DNA from: CAVSIS01 sp963814875
Lineage (GTDB): Bacteria; Acidobacteriota; Thermoanaerobaculia; Thermoanaerobaculales; Sulfomarinibacteraceae
Length of the DNA stretch: 64,000 nt
NCBI GenBank assembly: GCA_963814875.1
Contig: CAWFFJ010000027.1
Span: forward strand, 62,001-126,000
Reading direction: 5' to 3'
In this document: positions 16,982 to 26,679 of the stretch, piece by piece
Layout: every line of letters starts with the position of its first letter
Position numbering within the stretch: position 1 is the first letter of the stretch
Notes under the pieces: model-generated
What the model saw: the letters and a program-made list of their open reading frames with translations, nothing else
What the model was told of the DNA's origin: nothing
Databases searched by the model: none
Translations under genes and position numbers: made by a program

Positions 16982-18034
16982 ATGCCAAGGACGGCTCTCG
17001 AGAGGTTGGGTCTCGAATCTCAGACGAGAATCTGCCCGAGCCCCGTGCGGCGGCTCGCGCTGCGCTGGGGGATCCTGCTCGCGATGGTGCCAGCCATGGC
17101 AGCGGCGGCCGAACCTCGCGTTCTGCACCTCGCCTCCGACAGCTGGCCCCCGTTCACCGACGGCCCCGAGGGCCAGCGGGTCGCGGTCGAGCTGGTGCAG
17201 ACCGCGCTCGAGCGCGCCGGGATCAAGGCGGAGACCACGATCGTCGACTGGAAGGACGTCGATGCCGGGATCCGGAACGGGACCATTGACGGGAGCACCG
17301 CGATGTGGCGCTCCGAGCAGCGGCAGCAGGATGTCCTGTTCTCGAAGCCGTACCTGGAGAACCGGCTGGTGCTGGTGGGACGCAAGGGTAGCGACGTCAG
17401 CGCGACACGGATGTCGGACCTCGCGGGCAAGCGGGTCGCCGTGGTCTCGCGCTACGCCTACGGCGACGGGATCGACAAGGCGGTGGGCGTCCTGTTCGTC
17501 GGTGGGCGCAACGACCAGGACGACCTGAGCAAGCTGCTTGCGGGCGACGTCGAGTACATGCTGGTTGACGAGCTGGTGGCGCGCTACCTTCTGACCAACC
17601 AGCCCGAGGAGACCGCCGCGAAGCTCGAGATCGGGAGCACGCCGTTGGCCCGCCGAACGCTCCACTTCGCGATCCGCAAGGACGTGCCCGGCGCCGAGCA
17701 GATCGTGCAGGCGTTCGACTCCGAGATCCAGAGCATGCTGGTCGATGGCACCTACGCCAAGATCCTCAACCTCGGCTGGATCCGGGCCGACGTCGACGGC
17801 GACGGGCTCTACGAGCTGGTGCCGTATGGAGACAGCGTCGGTCAGGTCCCCCCGGGCTCGGTCTACGACGTGTTCGGCAAGGAGCCCGAGACCCCGGTCG
17901 AGAAGCAGCGTATCTTCATCCGGGGCAGCATCTTCGAGGGCTGGGATGCGGTGCCGGAGAGGTACAAGATGGGAGCGGTCCCCGACAGCGTGAACCCCCG
18001 GCTCGGAACGACGGTCTTCACGCTCAAGTTCTGA
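16982..18034 (+). CDS. exported solute-binding protein, family 3 type
   Basis: A 350-aa protein with a late signal peptide (ALRWGILLAMVPAMAAAAEP). It then has the periplasmic binding fold of amino-acid/polar-solute receptors: VLHLASDSWPPFT, IVDWKDVDAGIRNGTIDG, YLENRLVLVGRKG, LAGKRVAVVSRYAYG. AGGAGG lies 8 nt before the ATG. No transporter genes are adjacent, so it may serve as an orphan receptor. The C-terminal ~80 residues after the fold (DGDGLYELVPYGD...) are an extension of unknown role. Confidence 0.8.
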   Translation: MPRTALERLGLESQTRICPSPVRRLALRWGILLAMVPAMAAAAEPRVLHLASDSWPPFTDGPEGQRVAVELVQTALERAGIKAETTIVDWKDVDAGIRNGTIDGSTAMWRSEQRQQDVLFSKPYLENRLVLVGRKGSDVSATRMSDLAGKRVAVVSRYAYGDGIDKAVGVLFVGGRNDQDDLSKLLAGDVEYMLVDELVARYLLTNQPEETAAKLEIGSTPLARRTLHFAIRKDVPGAEQIVQAFDSEIQSMLVDGTYAKILNLGWIRADVDGDGLYELVPYGDSVGQVPPGSVYDVFGKEPETPVEKQRIFIRGSIFEGWDAVPERYKMGAVPDSVNPRLGTTVFTLKF

Positions 18035-18044
18035 CCTCGTGTCC

Positions 18045-18146
18045 GGTTTGGAAGGCCCCGGTGCACTTCTCGCGGGCCATCGCGGCCCCTGGCGGTGCGT
18101 CTCCTCCGTGAAGTAGCAAGGCGACGCCTGCGTCGTCGCGCCTTGC
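18045..18146. repeat. repeat D copy 1 plus hairpin
   Basis: 18045-18084 is the reverse complement of 21762-21802 (shared core TGGCCCGCGAGAAGTGCAC). 18116-18146 is an imperfect hairpin with GCAAGGCG and CGCCTTGC-like arms. Both lie after the solute-binding gene and before the Asp-box gene. Confidence 0.5.
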
Positions 18147-18327
18147 CAGGAAACATGCTCGATCCACGACAACGGTCCCCAGAGGTGCGCCTTAGTCCAG
18201 CTCAGGCTCGGGCCTGGGCTCGCCAGGGCAGATGACGCACCCGACAGGTTCATGGGCTACCCCGATTCCCGGTCGCAACCTGCTCCGGACACGAGCCGTA
18301 CATCCAGGGTATAAGGGAGACCGAACC

Positions 18328-19968
18328 ATGAACGCCATGCATGCTGTGATGTCGGTCTCGATGCTGGCAGTAGGAGTCGCTGTCGTCAGTGCCCCCTGCG
18401 CCGCGGCCCAGGGGCAGCCCTCGCCGCCTGCGCCGGATCGCGCCCAGCAGTACCGAGCGCTCCCGGCCGAGCGGCCCGATGACCCGGAAATGGCGCGCCC
18501 CGCCCTCGGCGAGTCGCTCCCGGAGGCAACCGCCGAGGTCGCCCGCAACGGGTTCATCAGCGTGCAGGTCAACGTCGATGCCGAGGGACGCAACATTCCG
18601 GGCGACGCCGCCAACGAGCCTTCGATCGCGGTCGACCCCACCGCCCCCAACCGTCTGGTCGTCGGTTGGCGCCAGTTCGACACCGTCTACTCGAACTTCC
18701 GCGAAGCCGGGTTCGCCTACTCCCGCGACGGCGGCCGCAGCTGGACCTTCCCCGGGGTCCTCGACAACGGCGTGTTCCGCAGCGACCCGGTGCTTGAGTT
18801 CGATGCCGCCGGGCGCGTGCACTACAACAGCCTCGCGGTACCGGGAGGCTCGATCCTGACCGACTTCTTCACCTCGGACGATGCCGGCGAGTCATGGTCC
18901 GGCCCGCTTGCGGCCTACGGCGGCGACAAGGCGTGGTTCACGATCGACCGTGATCGAGCCGCCGCCAGCGGCCGCATCTACGAGGTCTGGAGCCTCGAGG
19001 ACAACCTCTGGGGCGATCGGGTGGTGACGCGCTCAACCGACGGCGGCGCCAGCTTCGAGTACCCGTTCGCGATCAGCCCGGTGCCGACGTGGGGCAGCAT
19101 GGCGATCGGACCTGGCGGCGAGCTCTACATGGTCGGCAACGCCTCCCTCAATCTCGACCGGATCGTGCTCCAGCGCTCCTTCGACGCCCTCGACCCCGCA
19201 GTCACGACGCCGACCTTCGAGTGGTTCGATGTGCCCCTCGGTGGCTCCCAGGCCTCGGGTCGGGGCTCGACCTGGACGCCCAACCCCGACGGCATGATCG
19301 GCCAGGTGTGGATTGCGGTCGACCTCGGCGACAGCGACCGACGGGGCACGCTCTATGTCGTGAGCTCGGTCGATCCGCCGGGTCCGGATCGGTCCGATGT
19401 GAACTTCGTCAGATCCACGGACGGCGGCGAGACCTGGTCACCCCCGCTACGGATCCACGACGACCCAGACAATCTGTGGCAGTGGTTCGCAACCATGTCC
19501 GCGGCGCCCAACGGCCGCCTCGACGTCGTCTGGGTCGAGAGCCTGAGCACCACCGCCCCGGCGGTGGGGGAGCTCAAGTTCTCCCAGTCCTCAGACGGCG
19601 GTGTCACCTGGAGCGAACCGGTCGCCATCACGCCGTCCTTCGACAGCCACGTCGGCTGGCCGCGCCAGCAGAAGCTGGGCGACTACTACCACATGCGCTC
19701 GGACCTCGTCGGCGCCGACCTGATCTACGCCGCGACCTTCAACGGCGAGCAGGACGTCTATTACCTGCGCCTCGGCGACCGCGACTGCGACCGCAACGGC
19801 GTCGGCGACCAGGATGACCTCGCCGCGGGAGACCTCAAGGACTGCGACCGCAACTCGATTCCCGACGTGTGCGACATCCAGGCGCGGTCGGAGCTCGACG
19901 GCAACGGCGACGGCATCCCCGACAGTTGCCAGGTACCGCGCCGCGCGCTCGGCCGCCTCGGGCGCTGA
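18328..19968 (+). CDS. exported Asp-box (sialidase-like) beta-propeller protein
   Basis: A 546-aa protein with a signal peptide (to about VSAPCAAAQG). Five BNR/Asp-box motifs are visible: SRDGGRSW, SDDAGESW, STDGGASF, STDGGETW and SSDGGVTW, typical of sialidase-type propellers. The C-terminus has three calcium-loop-like segments (DCDRNGVGDQDD, DCDRNSIPD, DGNGDGIPD), as in thrombospondin type 3 repeats. The sialidase catalytic Arg triad and nucleophile Tyr cannot be assigned by eye, so enzyme activity is not claimed. The start has AAGGGAGA upstream. Confidence 0.8.
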   Translation: MNAMHAVMSVSMLAVGVAVVSAPCAAAQGQPSPPAPDRAQQYRALPAERPDDPEMARPALGESLPEATAEVARNGFISVQVNVDAEGRNIPGDAANEPSIAVDPTAPNRLVVGWRQFDTVYSNFREAGFAYSRDGGRSWTFPGVLDNGVFRSDPVLEFDAAGRVHYNSLAVPGGSILTDFFTSDDAGESWSGPLAAYGGDKAWFTIDRDRAAASGRIYEVWSLEDNLWGDRVVTRSTDGGASFEYPFAISPVPTWGSMAIGPGGELYMVGNASLNLDRIVLQRSFDALDPAVTTPTFEWFDVPLGGSQASGRGSTWTPNPDGMIGQVWIAVDLGDSDRRGTLYVVSSVDPPGPDRSDVNFVRSTDGGETWSPPLRIHDDPDNLWQWFATMSAAPNGRLDVVWVESLSTTAPAVGELKFSQSSDGGVTWSEPVAITPSFDSHVGWPRQQKLGDYYHMRSDLVGADLIYAATFNGEQDVYYLRLGDRDCDRNGVGDQDDLAAGDLKDCDRNSIPDVCDIQARSELDGNGDGIPDSCQVPRRALGRLGR

Positions 19969-20054
19969 GCCCGGGGGTCGAGGCGATCGTGTCTGGCTTG
20001 TCGTGCGTGCGCCCCCCGGATGTCACCGGGTGAGCAGAAAGGTCGGCGATGCGC

Positions 20055-20262
20055 CTACCGCGAGGTCCCGAGCTCGCGGTGGAGCATGACCAGGACCGAG
20101 GCCTCGCCGAGCTGCGGGTTGGACAGCAGCAGGTCGTACGTGCCGTCGGGCAGCACCACCAGGCCGAGGGTGTTGAGCGCGTGCGCGACGCTGCGGTCGC
20201 TCCTCGGTGAGCGCCTCGGCCGCCACGGCGGTGAGCGAGATGTGGAGGACGGCATCGGCCCA
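20055..20262 (-). pseudogene. C-terminal gene remnant, frameshifted
   Basis: Read leftward, one frame gives WADAVLHISLTAVAAEALTEE and, after a shift near 20190, another gives ALNTLGLVVLPDGTYDLLLS then GEASVLVMLHRELGTSR and a stop at 20055. Together they look like the last ~70 residues of a normal protein, with natural composition unlike the arginine-rich shadow frames nearby. No start or upstream part is present. Family unknown. Confidence 0.4.
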
Positions 20263-20370
20263 GGCACGCGCTGCAACCTACCGGCCGCAGTGCTCCTCCT
20301 CGAAACGGCGTGGTCCTTTCAGGCTAGACTCGTGCCGTGCGAAGAGCTCTTCCGGCCGAGAGGAGTAGCG

Positions 20371-21729
20371 ATGCGCATCACCAGGCTTTTCGTCCCCGCC
20401 CTGTGTCTCGTTCCGGTTGTCTGCCTCGCGGGATCCGCGTCGATGCACCTCGACCGGACCTCGTTGTTGCCGGGGCAGGAGCTCAAGGTGAGCTTCACGG
20501 CCCCCGCTGGCCTGCCCGACGGGGCGTGGATCGGCCTCATTCCGTCCTCGGTGCCGCACGGCGATGAAGCGGTCAACGATCGCAACGACGTGGCCTACAA
20601 GTATCTGAGCGGTCAGACCTCCGGGACGTTAACGTTCAAGGCGCCGGGTCACCCGGGCTCGTACGACCTGCGCATGAACGACGGCAACGGCAAGGAGATC
20701 GCCTCGGTCACGTTCGCCGTGAAGGCAGTCGACGCGTCGGCGGTGACGCTCAAGCTGTCGGCCGCCACCGTGGCCCCGGGCGCGGCGTTCACCGTGACCT
20801 TCACTGCACCGCCGGGGCTGGCCGAGGACGCCTGGGTGGGGATCATCCCATCCTCGGTCCCGCACGGAGACGGAGCGGAGGACGATCGGCACGACGTGGC
20901 CTACGAGTACGTGAGCGGGCGCACCTCCGGCACCATGGCCTTCGAGGCGCCGGGCACGCCGGGGAGCTGGGATGCGCGCTTCATCGACACCGCCCAGAAT
21001 GGCACCGAGATCGCCTCGGTGGCGTTCGAGGTGCGCGCCCTGGGCGGCGCCACCATCAGCCTCGATCGCACCAAGTACGCGGCGGGCGAGGACGTCACCT
21101 TCCACTTCACTGCTCCGGCGGGGTTCGCCGAGAACGCCTGGGTCGGCGTGGTGCCGTCGTCGGTGCCGCACGGCGACGGGGAGGCCAACGACCGGGCGGA
21201 TCTTGGCTACGTCTACCTCGAGGGCCGGACCGCGGGCGAGCTGACCCTGCAGGCGCCCACCGAGGGCGGCTCCTACGACCTGCGCATGAACGACACCAAC
21301 CAGCACGGCCGCGAGGTCGCCTCGGTCACCTTCACCGTGACCTCGGACGTGAGCGCGGAGGACATGGCCGCGACCCTTGCCGCGAAGGGCAAGCTCGCGC
21401 TGTACGGCATCCACTTCGCCACCGACAGCGCACAAATCACCAAGGAGTCGGCCAAGCAGCTCGCGCAGGTCGGCCAGCTCCTGATCCGCGACTGGAGCCT
21501 CAAGCTGACCATCGAGGGCCACACCGACTCGACAGGCAACGCGGCCCACAACATGGAGCTGTCCGATCGCCGAGCCGAGAGTGTGAAGACCTACCTGGTG
21601 GACACCTTCGGGATCGAGGCAGGCCGGCTGACGACGCGCGGGCTCGGTGCCACGGTGCCGGTTGCGGACAACTCGACCGAGGCCGGCCGCGCCCTCAACC
21701 GCCGCGTCGAGCTGGTGCGGCAGGACTAG
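20371..21729 (+). CDS. exported protein with three Ig-like repeats and OmpA domain
   Basis: A 452-aa protein. A signal peptide is followed by three tandem ~100-aa beta repeats, each with AxxAW(I/V)G(L/I/V)(I/V)PSSVPHGD...(N/D)DR.D..Y.Y and SYDLRMND. The C-terminal ~110 residues are an OmpA/MotB peptidoglycan-binding domain (IHFATDSAQITKES; IEGHTDSTGN; LSDRRAESVKTYL; NRRVEL). It is probably an envelope protein tied to murein that displays the repeats. AGGAG precedes the ATG. The third repeat is the most divergent at its end. Confidence 0.85.
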   Translation: MRITRLFVPALCLVPVVCLAGSASMHLDRTSLLPGQELKVSFTAPAGLPDGAWIGLIPSSVPHGDEAVNDRNDVAYKYLSGQTSGTLTFKAPGHPGSYDLRMNDGNGKEIASVTFAVKAVDASAVTLKLSAATVAPGAAFTVTFTAPPGLAEDAWVGIIPSSVPHGDGAEDDRHDVAYEYVSGRTSGTMAFEAPGTPGSWDARFIDTAQNGTEIASVAFEVRALGGATISLDRTKYAAGEDVTFHFTAPAGFAENAWVGVVPSSVPHGDGEANDRADLGYVYLEGRTAGELTLQAPTEGGSYDLRMNDTNQHGREVASVTFTVTSDVSAEDMAATLAAKGKLALYGIHFATDSAQITKESAKQLAQVGQLLIRDWSLKLTIEGHTDSTGNAAHNMELSDRRAESVKTYLVDTFGIEAGRLTTRGLGATVPVADNSTEAGRALNRRVELVRQD

Positions 21730-21761
21730 CCTGCATCTCTCCAGATCACGTTGCGAGAGAG

Positions 21762-21802
21762 CCCGCGATGGCCCGCGAGAAGTGCACTGGGATCTTCCAA
21801 GC
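21762..21802 (+). repeat. dispersed repeat D, copy 2
   Basis: CGCGATGGCCCGCGAGAAGT followed by GCACTGGGATCTTCCAAGC. It matches the complement of 18045-18084 with a few changes. It lies between convergent genes. Confidence 0.5.
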
Positions 21803-21874
21803 AAGACGCGAGCAGCGGGCGGCAGCACCCCGCTGCGGCAGATGGTCGTCGAGTCACCGGGCTCCACGCCTGGG

Positions 21875-23191
21875 TTACGGCCGCTTGACGATCTCCCCGC
21901 CCTTCATCACGAAGGGGACCGTCTCGACGGCGCGGATGTCGCGGGTGGGGTCTCCCGGCACGGCGATGAGGTCCGCGAGCAGGCCCGGCGCGACTCGGCC
22001 GAAGCGGTCCTGCTGGCCGAGCACCTTGGCGTTGACCGCGGTGGCGGCGAGCAGGGCCTGCGTCGGCGTCATGCCGCCTTTCACCATCCACTCGAGCTCG
22101 CGGAAGTTCTCGCCGTGGGTGAAGACGCCGACGTCGCTGCCGTTGCCGATGGTGACGCCGTCGGCGAGCGCGGTCGAGAAGGCGTGCACCGCCTGCTGCA
22201 GGTCGGCGGTGTAGGGCGTGGTCCCGCGGGTGTAGCCCTGGAAGTACTCGGAGTAGGCCTCCGCGGCGGTCAGCGTCGGGAAGTATGCGACCCCGTGCTC
22301 GGCCATCAGCTTGAAGACCTCGTCGGTGCCGCCGTAGCCGTGCTCGATGGTGTCGACGCCGGCGAGCACTGCGCGGCGCATGCCCTCGGCGGTGGCGGCG
22401 TGGGCCGAGACCGGGCGGCCGGCGCTGTGCGCCTCGTCGACCAGGATCGTGAGCTCGTCGATCGAGAAGGTCGGCACGGCGGTGCGGTTCGGGCCGCGGC
22501 GGTAGTCGGTGTAGACCTTGACCCAGTCCGCGCCGTGGCCGACCTGCTCGCGCACCGCTTCCAGGATCTGCGTGGTCCCGCTCGCCTCCTGGGCGCCCTT
22601 GGGCGGCACGAACTCGGGGGCGAAGCCGAGCGGGCCGGGGCCGTAGCTGGCCGTGGCAACGATCGCCCGGGTCGCGACGAACAGCCGCGGTCCGGGGATC
22701 AGCCCCTCGTCGACCGCCCGCTTGACCGACAGGTCGGCGTAACCGGCGCCCTCGGTGCCGAGGTCTCGCAGGGTGGTGAACCCGGCCATCAGCGTGTCGC
22801 GGCAGTGCAGCGTCGCGAGAATGGTGCGGTAGGCGAGGGGCTCCTTGAGCACCTGGTCGTTCCACAGGGTCTCGTTGTACGGGTGCAGAAAGATGTGCGA
22901 GTGGGCGTCGATCAGCCCCGGGAGCAGGGTCATGCCGGGCAGATCGAGGACCGTCGCACCCGCGGGCACCGCAACCTCCGAGGCGGGCCCCACGGCGGCG
23001 ATCGTCTCGCCGGTGACCAGCACCACCCACCCTTCGTGAGGCTGCGGGTCGACGGCGTCAAAGACGCGCGTAGGGCGTAGCAGCACGCTCGCGGCGGGCT
23101 GCGCACCGCCCTGGGCGAGGGCGGGTCCCGGAGCGGCGACAAGGGCGGCCGCGAGCGCGATGAAGGTGGGCAGTGCGAGGCGATGGCGCAT
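21875..23191 (-). CDS. exported imidazolonepropionase-like amidohydrolase
   Basis: A 438-aa protein with a signal peptide (LALPTFIALAAALVAAPGPALAQG). Metal ligands: HSH in LIDAHSHIFLHPYN, the carbamylatable Lys in DWVKVYTDY, His in SAHAATAEG, His in IEHGYGG and Asp in GNGSDVG. It is the complete paralogue of the truncated gene at 8088-8906. The substrate is unknown; family members act on peptides, carbamates and imidazolones. The start at 23191 has GGGGAG upstream and is preferred over longer frames because the signal peptide begins there. Confidence 0.9.
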   Translation of the reverse strand: MRHRLALPTFIALAAALVAAPGPALAQGGAQPAASVLLRPTRVFDAVDPQPHEGWVVLVTGETIAAVGPASEVAVPAGATVLDLPGMTLLPGLIDAHSHIFLHPYNETLWNDQVLKEPLAYRTILATLHCRDTLMAGFTTLRDLGTEGAGYADLSVKRAVDEGLIPGPRLFVATRAIVATASYGPGPLGFAPEFVPPKGAQEASGTTQILEAVREQVGHGADWVKVYTDYRRGPNRTAVPTFSIDELTILVDEAHSAGRPVSAHAATAEGMRRAVLAGVDTIEHGYGGTDEVFKLMAEHGVAYFPTLTAAEAYSEYFQGYTRGTTPYTADLQQAVHAFSTALADGVTIGNGSDVGVFTHGENFRELEWMVKGGMTPTQALLAATAVNAKVLGQQDRFGRVAPGLLADLIAVPGDPTRDIRAVETVPFVMKGGEIVKRP

Positions 23192-23735
23192 GATGTGACT
23201 CCCCGTTTGCGCCCGAGTATGCGCCGGCCCGGCCGAGTGCTCAAACCAGTTCGGGCGCGGCGTCCGGACGATGGGGCCGGGGCGGGCCTGACAGGACACG
23301 GAGCGTCGGGTGCCTGACCCGCCAGGTGGTGTGTGTCGCAGCGTAGGGAGCACGCTCCGCTGCGTGCATGGCTCCGCGTTGCGTCGACGACGTGGCCAGT
23401 TCTACAAATCGGTGCCTGGCACCGATCCCGAGACCCGCGCTGCTGCACGGCGTCGGCACGCCGTCGCGGCTGGAGCTGCCGGTGCCGGTTACGCCCCGTC
23501 GTCCCGCCGGGCGCCGATTGGGCGCGTCGGGGGCGTTTGCTCTGGCCCGCCAGCGTTGAGCACTCTCCAGGGGTCGCCTTCGAATTGTGCCGCCTTGGGG
23601 ATCACGCGGATCGGTGCGCCGGGACGCGCGACTTGACACGCGCAATGGCCGCTGACGATACTCGAGACGTCATCTCGAGCAGGAGCGAGCTACGAAGGCG
23701 CGGGAGCGGGGGAACACCGTTCGAGGAGGGCAACG
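23192..23735. other. gene-free stretch between divergent genes
   Basis: 544 bp without a supported gene. It contains a small palindrome CGGTGCCTGGCACCG near 23412 (another GGTGCC-n-GGCACC-type sequence is near 14540) and a sigma70-like promoter close to the HEAT/ankyrin gene. Confidence 0.45.
23633..23662 (+). promoter_or_regulatory. candidate sigma70 promoter for the HEAT/ankyrin gene
   Basis: TTGACA at 23633-23638 and GATACT at 23657-23662 with an 18-bp spacer, 74 bp before the ATG at 23736. The -35 is perfect; the -10 is a 4/6 match. Confidence 0.4.
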
Positions 23736-25718
23736 ATGCGTCAGCTCGGGTGGGGACGGTTTCGGAAGCTGACCCTTGGTCTCGTGATCGCGCTCGCGCT
23801 GGCGTGGTCAGCTCCGGTCGACGCCCAGAGCGAGTGGGCCGACAAGACGATGGCGAAGATGAAGGCCAAGGCCCTCGCCACGGCGATGAAGGACATCACG
23901 AGCCGAAACGGCGACAAGCGCAGGACGGCGGCGGAGGACCTGGGTCGCTTCGACGACGCCGCGGCGCAGGTGGTGCCGCTGCTCGCGGCCGCACTCGACG
24001 ACATCGACGCCGAGGTGCGCGAGAACGCCGCCCGCTCACTGTGGAAGCTCGAAAAGGCGTCGGCCCCGGCCGAGACCGCGCTTCGCGGCGCTCTGACCGA
24101 CACCTCGCCCGCGGTCCGCGTCCAGGCCGCCGGAGCCCTTGAAGCGATCGGCGTAGATCCGGCGGAGCTGGTGGCGGCGCGGCGGTCGGTGCTGGCGGAC
24201 GGCGACTGGTTCGACCGCGCGCTCGCGATCCGCGACCTGATCGGGCACGTCGACGAGTCGGAGCTGGCCGCGCCGCTGGTGCAGGCGATCCGCAACACGC
24301 CGGCGGGAGTGCGCTCGGAGGACCCCGACGAGCACTTCAACGGGGTCTCAGTGCTGAAGCCGCTGACGGCGACGGGCAACCGGGGCGTCATTCCTCCGCT
24401 CATGGCCGCGCTGTCCGACCCTGCCATGCCTCACGCCGAGCTGATCAGCGCGCTTGAGGCCTTCGACCCCGAGCCGGACGGCTGGGTCGAAACCCTGGTC
24501 CGACTCTCCCGTGATCCCGACCCGAAGGCGCGCAAGGCGGTCGGCGACGCCTTCGAGGTGAGGGCGAGGAAGCCCGACGGCGGAGCCGGGTGGCCCGATT
24601 GCGTGCTGCACCTGCTCAACGACCCCGACGCGGGAGTGCGCTGGCAGGCGGTGTCGGCCCTGGGCGACGCCGGCGGGTCCGCCCACGCCGCGGCCCCCGC
24701 CATCGCTCGATTCACGGCCGACCGCTCCGACGAGAACCTGCGGTCGGCCGCGGTGGACGCGCTCGGCTCGATCGGCGACGCGAGCGAGCCCTTCGACCGG
24801 GCGGTGAAGGCAGAGGTCGCAAAGGTGGCCGGACCCGCGCTGCTGGCAGTGGTTGACGACGGTTCCGCCGACGAGGACCTGCGAAAGGATGCCATGGATG
24901 CGTACACCAAGCTCCTGCTGGATCCGGAGACGGCGGTGCGCGAGCTGTCCCGGGTTGCCGGCGGATCCTACCCGGACAGGGTCCGGACCGTCGCCACCCG
25001 AGGCTTCTGGCCGTTGGGACGCGACGCGGCGCCGGCGGTCCCGTTGCTCGAGCGCCTGACCGCGGACCCGAACTCGCTGATCGCCGACGCGGCGAAGCAG
25101 GCAATCGACGGCGTCAAGCGCGGCCAGGCGGTGGCGCCGACGACGTCGGGGGTCAAGGCCCGGGCGGGCAGTACCGGCGCCGGCGCCGCCGCGGCCCAGG
25201 CGTGGCTGCGCCAGCACGACCTCGATTTCGACCAGGACGGCTTCTACCGTGCACTGCTCGGGATGGATGCGGACGCGGTCGAGCACTACCTGGCGGCCGG
25301 GATGTCGGCCTCCGACGCGGGCACCACCGGAATGCCGCCGCTCTGCCACGTCGTGATGTTCGGATGCCCCTACGGTCAGCCGACGCCCACGGAGACCTCG
25401 CGCATCGTCGCCGCGCTGCTCGTCGCCGGCGCCGACCCCAACGCGGCCGACGAGCAGGGCAACGCCGCCCTTCACCGGGCATCGAACTGCGACGGCGGGA
25501 TCATCCGCCAGCTCGTCGCCGCCGGCGCCGACATGAAGGCGACCAACGGGACCGGGATGACACCCTTCGGCATCGCGATCGTCACCAACCCCGGCGCCGC
25601 GGGGGCGATGGTCGATGCCGGCTACCGGATTACCGCACAGGAGGCCGCCACGTACGCGTCCTGGTTCCCGGGAGACGCCGCCAAGCTGAAGCTGGTCGAG
25701 CGGGCCCGGGTGAAGTAG
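23736..25718 (+). CDS. exported HEAT-repeat and ankyrin-repeat protein
   Basis: A 660-aa protein with a signal peptide ending near APVDAQ. Residues ~45-450 form HEAT/PBS-lyase-type helical repeats (AAQVVPLLAAALDDIDAEVR; VQAAGALEAIG; VRWQAVSALGDAGG). Residues ~490-640 are ankyrin-like (LLVAGADPNAADEQGNAALH; IIRQLVAAGADMKATNGTG). It is likely a periplasmic protein-interaction scaffold; no catalytic motif is seen. GAGGAGGG precedes the start. Confidence 0.8.
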   Translation: MRQLGWGRFRKLTLGLVIALALAWSAPVDAQSEWADKTMAKMKAKALATAMKDITSRNGDKRRTAAEDLGRFDDAAAQVVPLLAAALDDIDAEVRENAARSLWKLEKASAPAETALRGALTDTSPAVRVQAAGALEAIGVDPAELVAARRSVLADGDWFDRALAIRDLIGHVDESELAAPLVQAIRNTPAGVRSEDPDEHFNGVSVLKPLTATGNRGVIPPLMAALSDPAMPHAELISALEAFDPEPDGWVETLVRLSRDPDPKARKAVGDAFEVRARKPDGGAGWPDCVLHLLNDPDAGVRWQAVSALGDAGGSAHAAAPAIARFTADRSDENLRSAAVDALGSIGDASEPFDRAVKAEVAKVAGPALLAVVDDGSADEDLRKDAMDAYTKLLLDPETAVRELSRVAGGSYPDRVRTVATRGFWPLGRDAAPAVPLLERLTADPNSLIADAAKQAIDGVKRGQAVAPTTSGVKARAGSTGAGAAAAQAWLRQHDLDFDQDGFYRALLGMDADAVEHYLAAGMSASDAGTTGMPPLCHVVMFGCPYGQPTPTETSRIVAALLVAGADPNAADEQGNAALHRASNCDGGIIRQLVAAGADMKATNGTGMTPFGIAIVTNPGAAGAMVDAGYRITAQEAATYASWFPGDAAKLKLVERARVK

Positions 25719-25817
25719 CCGCAGGGTCGCACCAGAAACCGGGCCCGGCGCCCTGTTGAATCGCCCAGGTCGAAGCACGGGTTCGGCGAGGCGTATGGTA
25801 TGTCGGGAGGAGCACCG

Positions 25818-26576
25818 ATGAAGACCATCCGCATGGAGGAGATGACGTGGCCCGACGTCAGGGCCGCCCTCGAGCAGGGCTTCACCACGGTGGTGGTCGG
25901 GGTGGGCTCCACGGAGCAGCACGGACCCCACCTCCCGACCATGACCGACACCCGCATCGGCGACGAGCTCGCGCACCGGGTGGCGCTCCGGCTCGGTCAG
26001 GCACTGCAGGCGAGGACGATCCCGTTCGGCATGTCGGAGCACCACCTCGCGTTGGGCGCGACCGTCTCGCTGAAGCGCGAGACCCTCAAGGCGATCCTGC
26101 ACGATTACGTCGCCAGCCTGATCCGCTGCGGCTTCACGAGGATCGTCTTCCTGCCCAGCCATGGTGGGAACTTCGCCACCGTGCAGGAGGTGATCGACGA
26201 AGCACCCGCCCTCTACCCAAAGGTCGTTGTGACCGGATACGCCGATCTCCTGGGTTTCGGCGCGTTCTCAGAGCAGATCTCGGCGCGGTTCGGCATCTCG
26301 GCCGGCGCGTCGGGCGGCCACGCGGGGGAAAACGAGACCTCCATGATGCTCGCGCTCGAGCCCGAGCTGGTGCAGCGCGACCGCTTCGCGCCTGGGTACG
26401 TGGGCCCGCTGGGCGAGGAGCAGGTGAAGATCGTCTTCGAGCGCGGCATGACGGCACTGACCGCCAGCGGGGTTCTGGGTGACCCGGCCGAAGCGAGCGC
26501 GGACAAGGGTGAAATCTATCTCGAGCTGTTCGCGGAGTTCCTCGTCTCGCAGCTTGCCGGCGCTCCGGGTCAGTAG
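25818..26576 (+). CDS. creatininase-family amidohydrolase
   Basis: A 252-aa protein with the creatininase fold: VVVGVGSTEQHGPHLPTMTD (metal Glu and His), FGMSEHH, LPSHGGNFA and the late Glu in GGHAGENETSMML. Enzymes of this family hydrolyse cyclic amides such as creatinine or formamide intermediates. The start at 25818 has GGGAGG upstream; an in-frame ATG at 25800 is less well placed. It precedes a molybdenum hydroxylase pair on the same strand with a ~100-bp gap. Confidence 0.9.
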   Translation: MKTIRMEEMTWPDVRAALEQGFTTVVVGVGSTEQHGPHLPTMTDTRIGDELAHRVALRLGQALQARTIPFGMSEHHLALGATVSLKRETLKAILHDYVASLIRCGFTRIVFLPSHGGNFATVQEVIDEAPALYPKVVVTGYADLLGFGAFSEQISARFGISAGASGGHAGENETSMMLALEPELVQRDRFAPGYVGPLGEEQVKIVFERGMTALTASGVLGDPAEASADKGEIYLELFAEFLVSQLAGAPGQ

Positions 26577-26679
26577 CTCTCGATCGTGAGGATGTCCGAC
26601 TCGATGGACTCGGTCCGGTCGTAGGAGATGCGGTCGTCGACCGGGTCGAGGTATCGTTGAGGCAACGAGAGGAGGAGGT

